Source of the DNA: Dehalococcoidales bacterium | GTDB taxonomy: Bacteria > Chloroflexota > Dehalococcoidia > Lucifugimonadales > Lucifugimonadaceae | Assembly: GCA_009937255.1 (NCBI GenBank) | Contig: JAACCT010000029.1 | Coordinates: 1 to 52,489, forward strand | Reading direction: 5' to 3' | DNA length: 52,489 nt | Shown: piece by piece, positions 16,424 through 24,688 of the stretch | Layout: every line of letters begins with the position of its first letter | How positions within the stretch are numbered: the stretch's first letter is position 1 | Notes under the pieces: model-generated | Database searches by the model: none | Seen by the model: only the letters and a program-made list of their open reading frames with translations | What the model was told of the DNA's origin: nothing | Translations under genes and position numbers: made by a program

Positions 16424-17030
16424 TTTTTTTATCCTCAATCTTAATAATTTCTGATTTGATATTTTTGAATAATTTATTTGTCATAGTAGATAGATCTATT
16501 GAGATTCCTGCAAACCCAATATCGTAAATATATTGTAAATTATTTGAATTAAAGTTTTTAGAATGTATATTTAAAATCCAATTACTATGAATATTGCTTA
16601 TTGTATCTTTAATTTTAAATATCTCTTCAAGATTATAAGAATCTATGTTAATATCATAAATTAAAAAATCAAAATCAAAAGATTCAAGAGTATTTTGTCT
16701 TTCTTCGTTAATTTTTTCACTAATAATAAGACCTATGCCATTATCATAATTAAATACATTAAAATCTACATCTGATGTTTTATTAATAACAATAAAATCA
16801 GCTTTATCTAATTGATTGATTTGATCTTCTTTTGAAACAAATTTTCCTGTATAGTTAGCTGATTTTATAGGGATTTTATTATATATATATGCATCACAAT
16901 CAAATGTGGTTTCATTTTTTATATTTTCAGCTATACCAAAAATTAATAATTTTTCATTAGTCTGGTTTGAATTAGAATTAAAACCTAAACCAGTATTATT
17001 TCTTTTTAACATATCTAGAAAATTTTTCAA
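16410..17030 (-). CDS. Hypothetical protein, 206 aa
   Basis: Not recognised. The predicted protein is soluble, acidic and rich in Asn, Ile and Asp, with no signal peptide and no cysteine cluster. The first 25 residues (MKNFLDMLKRNNTGLGFNSN) look flexible. The rest alternates strands and helices (LLIFGIAENI; ADFIVINK; GIGLIISEKI; FDFLIYDI; GFAGISIDLS), reminiscent of an alpha/beta barrel or Rossmann layering, without catalytic motifs I can name. It lies between a PAC2-family gene (8-base gap) and the tyrA-like gene (14-base overlap), so it is co-expressed with both. Confidence 0.72.
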   Translation of the reverse strand: MKNFLDMLKRNNTGLGFNSNSNQTNEKLLIFGIAENIKNETTFDCDAYIYNKIPIKSANYTGKFVSKEDQINQLDKADFIVINKTSDVDFNVFNYDNGIGLIISEKINEERQNTLESFDFDFLIYDINIDSYNLEEIFKIKDTISNIHSNWILNIHSKNFNSNNLQYIYDIGFAGISIDLSTMTNKLFKNIKSEIIKIEDKKNDKL

Positions 17031-17038
17031 TTAATTAC

Positions 17039-17902
17039 CTATTCTTGATTTTGTCTTTGATCTTTTAGAAAATTTTCTAAGTCTTTCAATATAAGTTGAG
17101 GTTCTGGATCGATTTTTGACATTTCTTCAGTATCATAAGATTCTTCTAATCTTTCAACATATTTATTTATTTCATTGTGATCTTCTAAAGCTAAATTTAA
17201 GGAAGATCTGAACTCTTCAGATCTTTTAGTAATTTTTTCAAAGTTTAATTTCAAGTTTAATATGTTAGATATTTCTTTCATAATAGCAGCTGAAAGAATT
17301 GGATTATGAGTAACTTGTAGATAATGTGGTGTATGTCCCCAAATAGAAATAGAGGATACTTTTAATTTATCTAATTTTTCACCAATAGCTGAAGTTATTC
17401 CTGCTGGTCCTTCATAAGTAGGTGCTGTGTATGAAATTTTCTTTAATAAAGGATTAGTTTTATTAGCCGTAGCAGTAAAGCTAATTCTAGGTTCTCGAGT
17501 ATGGGGAACAGAATCAAGTAATGCTCCAACCATTATGACATTTTTTATTTCATAAAACTTTATAACATTAATAAAATCTTTAACATAAGATTTCCAGTTC
17601 ATGTCAGGTTCAATACCTTCAAAAATAATAATGTCATTTTTAGCTGTTTTAGGTTTAATAAATGAAAATTTATTTGCTAGCCAATCTATATGTCTTCGAT
17701 TATTTTTAACATTAGTTACAGTAGGTCTCTTATCAGAATAAATATAATAGGAATCAGAATTTAGGTTATGAGAGTGTATAACTTCTAATTGTGAAAGAAT
17801 TTCTTCAACAGATTTTGTTGCAGATTCAGCCGCATCTGGCCAACCTTGCCAAGAACAAATTAATACGGGATTGTTTAATTCAATAGGTGTTAATTTTTTC
17901 AA
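17039..17902 (-). CDS. PAC2 family protein
   Basis: A 287-residue soluble protein. LICSWQGWPDAAESAT near the N-terminus and MVGALLDSVPHTREPRISFTAT in the middle are the recognisable PAC2 (PF09754) signatures; the archaeal/actinobacterial family is named for proteasome-assembly-chaperone similarity. GPAGITSAIG and SIWGHTPHYLQ continue the family pattern. Bacterial members have no settled function, although some are near nucleotide or proteasome genes. The start is a TTG with AAGGA upstream. First gene of the minus-strand run ending at lhgO. Confidence 0.82.
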   Translation of the reverse strand: MKKLTPIELNNPVLICSWQGWPDAAESATKSVEEILSQLEVIHSHNLNSDSYYIYSDKRPTVTNVKNNRRHIDWLANKFSFIKPKTAKNDIIIFEGIEPDMNWKSYVKDFINVIKFYEIKNVIMVGALLDSVPHTREPRISFTATANKTNPLLKKISYTAPTYEGPAGITSAIGEKLDKLKVSSISIWGHTPHYLQVTHNPILSAAIMKEISNILNLKLNFEKITKRSEEFRSSLNLALEDHNEINKYVERLEESYDTEEMSKIDPEPQLILKDLENFLKDQRQNQE

Positions 17903-18025
17903 TTTTAATCCTTATGTAATTGCCAATGATTTAATCTAAAATAATCTTCTTATTTTTATCATAACTTATATAGATGAAAAATATACTTTTTTGTATTATA
18001 AGATACAACAATTTATAAATATTTA

Positions 18026-19054
18026 ATGAAAGATAAAAATTATATGAAAAATCATCAATGGATTTTAAAAAAAAGACCTAATGGTAAACCAAATATAGAA
18101 ACTGATTTTGAAATGATATCAACAGAAACACAAGATTTAGACTATGGCCAAATTTTAGTTGAATCACAATACTTGTCATTAGACCCATATATGAGAGGAA
18201 GAATGAATGCAGGGGCATCATATGCAAATCCAGTTGAAATTGGATCTGTAATGGAAGGAGAAGTAATTGGCAAGGTGATTGAATCTAAGTCTAAAAAATA
18301 TAAATCAGGTGATTTTATTAATACAAGATTAGGATGGCAAAAATTTGGAGTATTGGATGATGATGCTCAAATCAATAAAATTAATATCCCTAAAGATATA
18401 CCAATTACATATTCATTAGGAGTTATAGGGATGCCTGGGAGAACAGCTTATTTAGGATTTTTTGATGTTTGCAAACCTAAAGCTGGAGAGACTATTGTTG
18501 TTTCTGCTGCTTCTGGTGCAGTTGGATCAATTGTAGGTCAGATAGCAAAAATAATGGGCTGTAGAGTAATAGGTATAGTAGGAAGTGAAAAGAAAGTTGA
18601 GTATTGTAAAAATGAATTAAAATTTGATATTTGTTTAAATTACAATAAACAAGATATTGATAAAGAATTATCAGATATAGGAACTGATTTTGTTAATATG
18701 TATTTTGATAATGTAGGAGGTCAAATATCTGATGCAGTAATGAATCACTTATCTCTTTTTTCCAGAACAGCTGTTTGTGGACAAATTGCAAATTATAATA
18801 ATACTTCTCCAGCCATTGGACCTAGAGTTGCTAGAACCCTATTAACCAAGCAATCCACCATGCAAGGTTTTATTGTGTTTAATTTTGCCCACAAATATGA
18901 TGAAGCAAATAATGCTTTAACAAACTGGGTGCAATCAGGAGAAATAATATATAAGGAAGATATAAATAAATCATTGGATTCTATACCAATGAATTTTATG
19001 AAATTATTTGAAGGTGAAAACTTTGGTAAGTTAATTGTAGATGTTAGATCATAG
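18026..19054 (+). CDS. NADP-dependent MDR oxidoreductase (CurA/leukotriene-B4-dehydrogenase type)
   Basis: A 342-residue zinc-free medium-chain dehydrogenase. The N-terminus carries SLDPYMRGRM, a hallmark of the prostaglandin/leukotriene reductase and CurA group. The nucleotide-binding domain has IVVSAASGAVGSIVGQIAK near 155-173 and RVIGIVGSEKK. The DNVGG motif and the late GQIANYNN fit the same family. It likely reduces an alpha,beta-unsaturated carbonyl with NADPH; the true substrate is unknown. ATG at 18026 chosen; an internal ATG at 18044 is possible, as neither has a strong Shine-Dalgarno site. Monocistronic in appearance. Confidence 0.87.
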   Translation: MKDKNYMKNHQWILKKRPNGKPNIETDFEMISTETQDLDYGQILVESQYLSLDPYMRGRMNAGASYANPVEIGSVMEGEVIGKVIESKSKKYKSGDFINTRLGWQKFGVLDDDAQINKINIPKDIPITYSLGVIGMPGRTAYLGFFDVCKPKAGETIVVSAASGAVGSIVGQIAKIMGCRVIGIVGSEKKVEYCKNELKFDICLNYNKQDIDKELSDIGTDFVNMYFDNVGGQISDAVMNHLSLFSRTAVCGQIANYNNTSPAIGPRVARTLLTKQSTMQGFIVFNFAHKYDEANNALTNWVQSGEIIYKEDINKSLDSIPMNFMKLFEGENFGKLIVDVRS

Positions 19055-19153
19055 ATATTGATATTAATTTAATTCTTATATATTCAATTTATCTGTATCC
19101 TCAGACTATATCTGAAAAAAGAAAATAATTAATCTAAGAAAGAAAATAAATTG

Positions 19154-19825
19154 ATGAATAGAATCCTAATAAATAAACTTAATAGATATATTAGGATTGC
19201 TAAGAATAAAACAGGTGAACTGCCTGATTATGGTGTCTTAATGAAAAAACTTGAGCTCAATGAAATCCAACTTGATAAACTTTTTATTGAATCTGAAAAA
19301 TCAAGTTCTGAAGGATTTGATAGAGAGCCAGAGGTGTTTGAATTTTCAACTTACTTAAAACTTGACCGTAATGATAATAATGATGACCTAAGCCTTAGAT
19401 CTCAAACTAAATCTTATGATTTATATCAAGAATTTCTAAAGTATAGAGAAGTGTTAGATAAAGAAATGCCTAACTTAGATTTATCTGATGATGATTCTAC
19501 AGAAAATATTTTAGAAATAGCTGGAACATTACATTATATTGTATTTATTTCAAACGAGGAGTTATATATAGATGATAGAAATTCTGAAGTTGATTTACTC
19601 AGACCAAATGAAGGTTTAAAGATAAATAAAAATAAGTATGAAACTTTAATGAAAACTATTTTTCATTTCAATAATAATTTTGAAGATTTATTTTTAAAAA
19701 TAGGAATTATATTTGAAGGATGGGATATCTTCTATAAACTAAAAATTGAATACAAAGAACAAGATATTATAAAGGATTACCAAAAAATAGATTTTAATAA
19801 AATAGAAACTATTTTAAAACAATAA
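19154..19825 (+). CDS. Hypothetical protein, 223 aa
   Basis: Not recognised. A soluble acidic protein from the ATG at 19154 (a TTG at 19151 adjoins it). There is no signal peptide, no membrane segment and no cysteine motif. The N-terminal half (ILINKLNRYIRIAKNKTGEL) is basic and helical; the remainder is rich in Asp/Glu/Asn with long predicted helices (YDLYQEFLKYREVLDKEM). It has about 100 bases of non-coding sequence on its left and 175 on its right, so it is probably its own transcription unit. Confidence 0.65.
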   Translation: MNRILINKLNRYIRIAKNKTGELPDYGVLMKKLELNEIQLDKLFIESEKSSSEGFDREPEVFEFSTYLKLDRNDNNDDLSLRSQTKSYDLYQEFLKYREVLDKEMPNLDLSDDDSTENILEIAGTLHYIVFISNEELYIDDRNSEVDLLRPNEGLKINKNKYETLMKTIFHFNNNFEDLFLKIGIIFEGWDIFYKLKIEYKEQDIIKDYQKIDFNKIETILKQ

Positions 19826-19950
19826 ATTATAGTTATTCACTTAAAAAAAATATTAAAAGATGTTTGTATAATTTGATAATTTTAAAGATACTAATATTAA
19901 TTCATAATAATGAAATTTACCTAATAACTAAAACATAAAAATAACTATAT

Positions 19951-19983
19951 ATAAGGTAATATTATCTTATATAAAAAGATAAT
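19951..19983 (+). promoter_or_regulatory. Overlapping inverted repeats upstream of the cyclophilin gene
   Basis: ATTATCTT (19961-19968) can pair perfectly with AAGATAAT (19976-19983) across a 7-base loop. The 10-mer ATTATCTTAT at 19961-19970 can instead pair with the preceding ATAAGGTAAT (19951-19960), with one G-T pair. The two pairings exclude one another and lie just before the ribosome-binding site of the gene at 20001. The rest of the 19826-20000 gap is AT-rich with no other feature that I can support. Such pairings are easy to get by chance at this base composition. Confidence 0.3.
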
Positions 19984-20000
19984 ACATAGGAAAAAATATT

Positions 20001-20501
20001 ATGACTTTAGAACCACCCAAGGGAAATTTAGATACTTCAAAAACGTACAAGGCAAAAATAAACACAGAAAAAGGTGAAATAATCATTCATTTATATTCTG
20101 ATCAAACACCAATTACATGTGAAAACTTTATAAATTTAGCAAAAAATGGATACTATAATGGAACAACTTTTCATAGAGTGATACCAGGATTTATGCTGCA
20201 AGGAGGAGATCCAACAGGAACAGGCTCTGGAGGTCCAGGATATCAATTTGAAGACGAATTTGTTTCATCATTAAAACATGATTCTGAAGGGATTTTATCT
20301 ATGGCTAATGCAGGACCTGGAACTAATGGGTCTCAATTTTTTATTACTCATGCGCCAACTCCACACCTTGATGGGGCACACACTGTATTTGGTAAAGTCA
20401 TTAGTGGAATGGATGTTGTTCTTAAGATTAGAGAAAGAGATCCAATGAGTGACCCAAATCCTGGTGATGTTATTAATTCCGTTGAAATTGAAGAAAAGTA
20501 A
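20001..20501 (+). CDS. Peptidyl-prolyl cis-trans isomerase (cyclophilin)
   Basis: A 166-residue single-domain cyclophilin without a signal peptide, so cytoplasmic. Visible motifs are [22 protein letters not shown] with the catalytic Arg in [36 protein letters not shown] and HTVFGKV. It accelerates proline isomerisation during folding. AGGA lies 11 bases upstream of the ATG. Convergent with the EamA gene, whose stop is only 2 bases away, leaving no room for a separate terminator. Confidence 0.95.
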   Translation: MTLEPPKGNLDTSKTYKAKINTEKGEIIIHLYSDQTPITCENFINLAKNGYYNGTTFHRVIPGFMLQGGDPTGTGSGGPGYQFEDEFVSSLKHDSEGILSMANAGPGTNGSQFFITHAPTPHLDGAHTVFGKVISGMDVVLKIRERDPMSDPNPGDVINSVEIEEK

Positions 20502-20503
20502 TT

Positions 20504-21343
20504 TTAATAAGTAATTAGAATTGCTCCAATAATAATAAAAGAGACACCAATAATTTTATAAAACTTAAGTTTTTCATTTAATAAAGCTATTCCCATAATT
20601 GCAGCTATAGCAGTTTGAACTTCTCTTAGAGGTGTAACAAGGGAAACATCTGAAAACTTATAAGCATACAAAACTAATGTATATGCTATGGCACTTAAAA
20701 AAGAAATCACAAAAATTATTCTTGAGTTATTTTTTGCTATGAGATAAAAATGATTAATTCTTCTATCAATAAGAGTTATAGATAAAAAACCTCCTAAGAA
20801 TGATGAAATTGAGAAAACAAAAAAAGGATTAATTAAAGAAACGGCATATTTATCAACAATTGTATATATTGATACAGTTATTCCTGTAATTAATGACAAA
20901 AATAAGTCATTAAAATTTACTGATCTAATATGAGTAATATTTCCTAAGAACAAAATACCTAGAAATACTACAAATACTCCCAACAATGAAATGTTAGAAA
21001 CTGATTCTTTTATAATAAAAAGACCTACTAACTGGACTAAAGCTACAGCAGTACCTCTAGCTATCGGATAAACAAAAGATAAATCTGCTTTTTTATAAGC
21101 AGTCCCTAAAAAATAAAAATAAAAGACATGAACTACTCCAGACAAAATACTAAGTAAAATTCCTGAAATAGTGAATTTATCAGTAAAAATTAAAAAAATA
21201 GCAAAAGGTAATGTAATAGCACCACTAATAACTGCTAATAATTGAACATATTCATATGGATGGTTGGATTTTTTAATTAAAAAATTCCATGTAGCATGTA
21301 AGAAGGTAGAAATTAAAACAGTAATTATTATAATAATTGGCAT
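20504..21343 (-). CDS. EamA/DMT family transporter
   Basis: A 279-residue inner-membrane protein with about ten hydrophobic segments arranged as two EamA repeats (about 1-130 and 135-279). The N-terminal half has LHATWNFLIKKSNHPYE and SFVYPIARGTAVALVQL, typical of the drug/metabolite transporter family; the second has VSLVTPLREVQTAIAAIMGIALLNEKL. Probable exporter of a small metabolite; substrate unknown. ATG start at 21343 facing a 131-base divergent gap that should hold promoters for this gene and the one at 21475. Confidence 0.87.
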   Translation of the reverse strand: MPIIIIITVLISTFLHATWNFLIKKSNHPYEYVQLLAVISGAITLPFAIFLIFTDKFTISGILLSILSGVVHVFYFYFLGTAYKKADLSFVYPIARGTAVALVQLVGLFIIKESVSNISLLGVFVVFLGILFLGNITHIRSVNFNDLFLSLITGITVSIYTIVDKYAVSLINPFFVFSISSFLGGFLSITLIDRRINHFYLIAKNNSRIIFVISFLSAIAYTLVLYAYKFSDVSLVTPLREVQTAIAAIMGIALLNEKLKFYKIIGVSFIIIGAILITY

Positions 21344-21474
21344 TTTACTAAGTATATGGATTTTTTAACTAAAACTATACATTGATAAGTATTAAAAGGT
21401 TAAGGGAAAAATCTTTATAATCTATTTAATAATTATTGTAGACAATTGTAATAAGAAAATGACAAGGAGCTGAA

Positions 21475-21849
21475 ATGTTTTTAATTAAAAGAAAGTGTTT
21501 TACAAGTAGAGAAAACCTTTGGAAAGTTGCATCAATATTGCAAAAAATTTGTAATGAGTATGAAGAAGAGGGAAGAAGTAAAGCTACAATATATGTTTCA
21601 GGATTTTCAACGCCATCTGAAGAATATTCTGTAAGTGCAGAATGGACTTCTGAATCATTAAATGCAAGTGATTATAAAAACGTACCAGATAAAATAAAAG
21701 AAAAGTTGTCTTCAGATCTTATGAGCTTAGTAGATTTTTATGAAATAGAATTCCACGAAGTTGCAACATTAGAGAAATTGAAACAAAGAAATCTATCAAA
21801 GAAGCCCTTAAATAAGGGCCTCTCTTATTGCTCAGACCTCTGGGGGTAA
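21475..21849 (+). CDS. Hypothetical protein, 124 aa
   Basis: Not recognised. A small soluble protein starting at an ATG with AAGGAG a few bases upstream. The strand-helix-strand pattern (MFLIKRKCFTSR; LWKVASILQKICNEYEEEG; KATIYVSGFSTPSEEYSVSAEW) suggests a ferredoxin-like or dimeric alpha/beta-barrel fold such as those of monooxygenase-like or NIPSNAP-like proteins, but no catalytic residue can be named. The last 20 codons contain a GC-rich hairpin (GCCCTT/AAGGGC, 21806-21821), unusual in this region. CoaE follows after 57 bases. Confidence 0.65.
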   Translation: MFLIKRKCFTSRENLWKVASILQKICNEYEEEGRSKATIYVSGFSTPSEEYSVSAEWTSESLNASDYKNVPDKIKEKLSSDLMSLVDFYEIEFHEVATLEKLKQRNLSKKPLNKGLSYCSDLWG

Positions 21850-21906
21850 TATTTTAATTATTTATTAAATAAGATCTTTTAACACATACAATTAAATACC
21901 AATATT

Positions 21907-22458
21907 ATGAATTTAGGCATAACTGGAAATATAGGAACTGGAAAATCTACTATTCTAACTAGATTAGAACAAATTGGTTTAGATGTTTATAATTTAGATA
22001 TAATCGCAAAGTCTACTTATAAAAAAGGTCTTCCTGCATACTCAGAAATTATTTCTTCTTTTGATAATATTCTAGATAAAAATGAAGAAATTGACATAAA
22101 AAAACTTTCTGAAATAGTATTTAAAAATAAAGATAAATTAGATATATTACAAAATATTGTTTGGCCAAAAGTAAGAGAATTTATAATTGAAGTAAAAAAT
22201 TCTAATAAAAAAAACATTGTTTTTGAAGGAGCATTACTTATATCAGCAAATTGGCATAAATTATTAGATCATATATGGATCATTGATGCAGATATTGAAA
22301 TCGTAAAAAAAAGATTAATATCTCAAAGAAATATTAATGAAAAAAATTATCAAAATATATTAAATAACCAACAATTAGCTGCTCAAATGATATCAATATT
22401 AGATAAAGATAAAATTCCATATTCTGTGATCATAAATAATACTAAAAAAATGATTTGA
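21907..22458 (+). CDS. coaE: Dephospho-CoA kinase
   Basis: A 183-residue P-loop kinase. GNIGTGKST at residues 7-15 is the Walker A motif, and VYNLDIIAKSTY corresponds to the family's DAD-type substrate region. VFEGALLISANWHKLLDHIWIIDAD matches the VPLLFE...VVVD region. It catalyses the last step of coenzyme A synthesis. It is a little shorter than the ~200 usual; the end (VIINNTKKMI) stops at a TGA where most homologues have another short helix, so a few C-terminal residues may be lost. Upstream gap of 57 bases; convergent with the next gene. Confidence 0.87.
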   Translation: MNLGITGNIGTGKSTILTRLEQIGLDVYNLDIIAKSTYKKGLPAYSEIISSFDNILDKNEEIDIKKLSEIVFKNKDKLDILQNIVWPKVREFIIEVKNSNKKNIVFEGALLISANWHKLLDHIWIIDADIEIVKKRLISQRNINEKNYQNILNNQQLAAQMISILDKDKIPYSVIINNTKKMI

Positions 22459-22471
22459 ATAAAATTATTGA

Positions 22472-22509
22472 TAAAAAAATCAGTGAAATAATTTAATTAT
22501 TTCACTGAT
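22472..22509 (-). terminator. Rho-independent terminator of the ornithine-cyclodeaminase-like gene
   Basis: A perfect 13-bp inverted repeat, ATCAGTGAAATAA (22479-22491) and TTATTTCACTGAT (22497-22509), with a 5-base loop. On the minus strand it is followed by seven T residues (22472-22478). The upstream arm contains the last codons and the stop of the minus-strand gene, so the stem is built partly from coding sequence. It could also slow the plus-strand transcript leaving coaE, but lacks a T-run on that side. Confidence 0.8.
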
Positions 22510-23432
22510 GATATTTGATCATATATATACTTTGCTACAGATAAATCTTGTATAGCTATTCCTAAAGATTCATAAAGAGTAATATGATTTTCTGATTCTC
22601 TTTTTTTGTTTTCATAAATTAATGAACCTAATTCTTTTACGTTATTCCATGAAATAATTCCTTTTTCTGTAGCTTCCATTAATTCTTTTGATTCATATTT
22701 GGCTTGTTCAATACTATCACATGTAATCAGATGAAATTTTTCCATAGATTCAGGTGATATTTCAGATCTTAGCCAATTATTACCACCTGCTGCATTGATG
22801 TGCATACCATTCATAATAAATTCATCCGGTAAAACAGGTTTTGCTGAATTTGTTATGAGGCAAATAATATCTGATCCTTCTATAGCATTTTCTAAATTCT
22901 CATGCGGTTTAATTTCTACATCAACTTGCTTTGATAAATTACTCACAAATAGATTTCTTTTATTTTCAGATCTTGAATAAACATTAACTGCATCTAAATC
23001 AAAAATTGAAGCTATAGATAACAGTTGAGATTGAGCTTGAAATCCTGTTCCAATTATAGATAAAGTTTTAGATTTGTTATTAGCCATATATTTAGAAGCT
23101 AGACCTGAAGCAGCACCTGTTCTAATTTGACCAAGCATATTTGCCTCTATAACAGCCAATAGGCCATTACCTTCAGTTGAATAAAGCAAGACTACAAATG
23201 TAGCTTTACCTTTTGATACTACATAGCTTTTATGTCCAGCAATTCCTTTTTCTGGCCATGATGCAGCCATAATATTCATTGCACCACCTCCATAACCTAC
23301 AGGAATTCTCTTTCTAGGCATATTAAATGCTTTTCCTGATCCAACAGCTTTCATTCCTTCATCTAAAAGTTCTATAGCTTTTTTATGAGAAAGAATATTA
23401 GTAACTTCAGATTCAGTTATAAATAAAGTCAT
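22497..23432 (-). CDS. Ornithine cyclodeaminase/mu-crystallin family protein
   Basis: A 311-residue protein. The N-terminal AIELLDEGMKAVGSG and MPRKRIP, the central LSIIGTGFQAQSQLLSIA (NAD site) and VNVYSRSENKR, and IEGSDIICLITNSAKPVL are the family's pattern. Members include ornithine cyclodeaminase, alanine dehydrogenase, ketimine reductase and 2,3-diaminopropionate-pathway enzymes, so the exact reaction is open. It follows a class V aminotransferase-like gene (9-base gap) on the same strand and the two probably share a pathway of amino-acid or amine breakdown (inference). Confidence 0.87.
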   Translation of the reverse strand: MTLFITESEVTNILSHKKAIELLDEGMKAVGSGKAFNMPRKRIPVGYGGGAMNIMAASWPEKGIAGHKSYVVSKGKATFVVLLYSTEGNGLLAVIEANMLGQIRTGAASGLASKYMANNKSKTLSIIGTGFQAQSQLLSIASIFDLDAVNVYSRSENKRNLFVSNLSKQVDVEIKPHENLENAIEGSDIICLITNSAKPVLPDEFIMNGMHINAAGGNNWLRSEISPESMEKFHLITCDSIEQAKYESKELMEATEKGIISWNNVKELGSLIYENKKRESENHITLYESLGIAIQDLSVAKYIYDQISSVK

Positions 23433-23441
23433 TAAAATTTC

Positions 23442-24599
23442 CTATATTATATTTTTAATTGCTTCTAAAAATTTATCAACATCGTTTTCGTTATTCCAAA
23501 GATGAGGCGATACTCTTAAAGAAAATTTACCTCTATTACTTATAAAAACATTATTTTTGGATAATATTTCTATAAAATTATCAGATATTTTATTTTCTAA
23601 GAGTATACCTAAATAATGTGGAGAACGATATTTTTCTTCAATAAAAGTTACATTTAAGTCTGAGAGATTATTTATGATAATTTTATTTATAGCTTCAATA
23701 TGATTTAAAATATTTTTCCTTTTGATGTTCTTTAAGAATTTTAAAGAACTTTCCAAAATAGGCATTAAATGAACATTTCCACGATGTCCAAAGTCAAATC
23801 TTCTCGCTGTATCAATTAAATCATTTTCATAATCTAATAAATCAGGAAACATTCCATCTATAGGTTTTTGATACATTGACATCCAATTAAACTCTAAGGG
23901 TTTAGAATTTATTTGATATTTTTTATCTATATAAGCAAAACCAAGACTGTATGGTCCTAATAGCCACTTATAAGATGAAATAACTAAAATATCTGGTTTG
24001 ATTTTATCTATTTGTAATTTTAGTATCCCAGCCGATTGTGTTGCATCAACGGCTAAAGCAATATCAGTATTTTGTATATAATCAGAAATTTTTTCTAAAT
24101 CAATAAAAGCGCCATCTACCCAGTGTGTTTGTGGAATACTTATAAGACCTGTATTTATGTCAATATTATTAATAATTTCATCAGTCCAATTATTATTTTT
24201 CGGACGTTTTACATACTTTATTTTTGCATTTTGTCTTAAAGCTAAATCTTTCCAAATATATACGTTTGAAGGGAATTCCTCTTCTAATAATAATATAGTT
24301 TTCTTGTTATTTAACTTGAAGTTATTTGCAAATGTTGCAAGTCCATAGCTTGAAGAGGGCATAAAAAAAATATCGTTGTCACTGCAGGATAGTAAGTCTG
24401 CGGCAAGTGCCCTTACTCGCTCTGGAGGATTGTAAAAATCTTCTGTATGAATATTCCAAGCTTTGGCTTTTAAATCTATACCTTTATAACCTGCTTTTAC
24501 AGATTGAATAGGTAACAAGCCCATATATGCAGAATTAAGATATGAAATATCGTCATTTAAATCAAACTTATCTCTGTAATTTATTAACATATCATTCAT
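23442..24599 (-). CDS. Class V aminotransferase family protein (PLP-dependent)
   Basis: A 385-residue fold-type I PLP enzyme of the isopenicillin-N-epimerase/cysteine-desulfurase-like group. The motif ISSYKWLLGPYSLGFAYI contains the presumed PLP Lys (SYKW); LAVDATQSAGILKL holds the Asp that contacts the pyridine nitrogen; RFDFGHRGNVHLMPILESSL is typical of the group. No Cys-loop is seen of the kind required for a desulfurase, so a lyase, epimerase or aminotransferase role is more likely. ATG at 24599; a second ATG three codons in is equally possible. Upstream gene of a pair with the ornithine-cyclodeaminase-like gene. Confidence 0.83.
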   Translation of the reverse strand: MNDMLINYRDKFDLNDDISYLNSAYMGLLPIQSVKAGYKGIDLKAKAWNIHTEDFYNPPERVRALAADLLSCSDNDIFFMPSSSYGLATFANNFKLNNKKTILLLEEEFPSNVYIWKDLALRQNAKIKYVKRPKNNNWTDEIINNIDINTGLISIPQTHWVDGAFIDLEKISDYIQNTDIALAVDATQSAGILKLQIDKIKPDILVISSYKWLLGPYSLGFAYIDKKYQINSKPLEFNWMSMYQKPIDGMFPDLLDYENDLIDTARRFDFGHRGNVHLMPILESSLKFLKNIKRKNILNHIEAINKIIINNLSDLNVTFIEEKYRSPHYLGILLENKISDNFIEILSKNNVFISNRGKFSLRVSPHLWNNENDVDKFLEAIKNII

Positions 24600-24634
24600 T
24601 TTAGACCAAGTTTATAAAAAATAGTTTTAATAAT

Positions 24635-24662
24635 TTGACACAATTATTGATAAAACTCTAAA
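24635..24662 (+). promoter_or_regulatory. Candidate promoter upstream of rmuC
   Basis: A perfect TTGACA at 24635-24640 is followed, after 16 bases, by TCTAAA. A second AT-rich -10-like TATAAT occurs at 24677-24682 but is too close to the ATG at 24689. The 89-base gap is divergent, so a promoter is expected here. Confidence 0.35.
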
Positions 24663-24688
24663 CTTTTAATAATGTATATAATTAAATT

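Noticed and set aside
21806-21821. GC-rich hairpin GCCCTT/AAGGGC as a terminator of the 124-aa gene
   Set aside because: It lies inside the coding frame, 30 bases before the stop, and no T-run follows.
22456-22491. Possible readthrough of the coaE TGA (10 more codons to a TAA)
   Set aside because: TGA is an ordinary stop in this window and CoaE C-termini vary; the extension has no recognisable homology, so I leave coaE ending at 22458.
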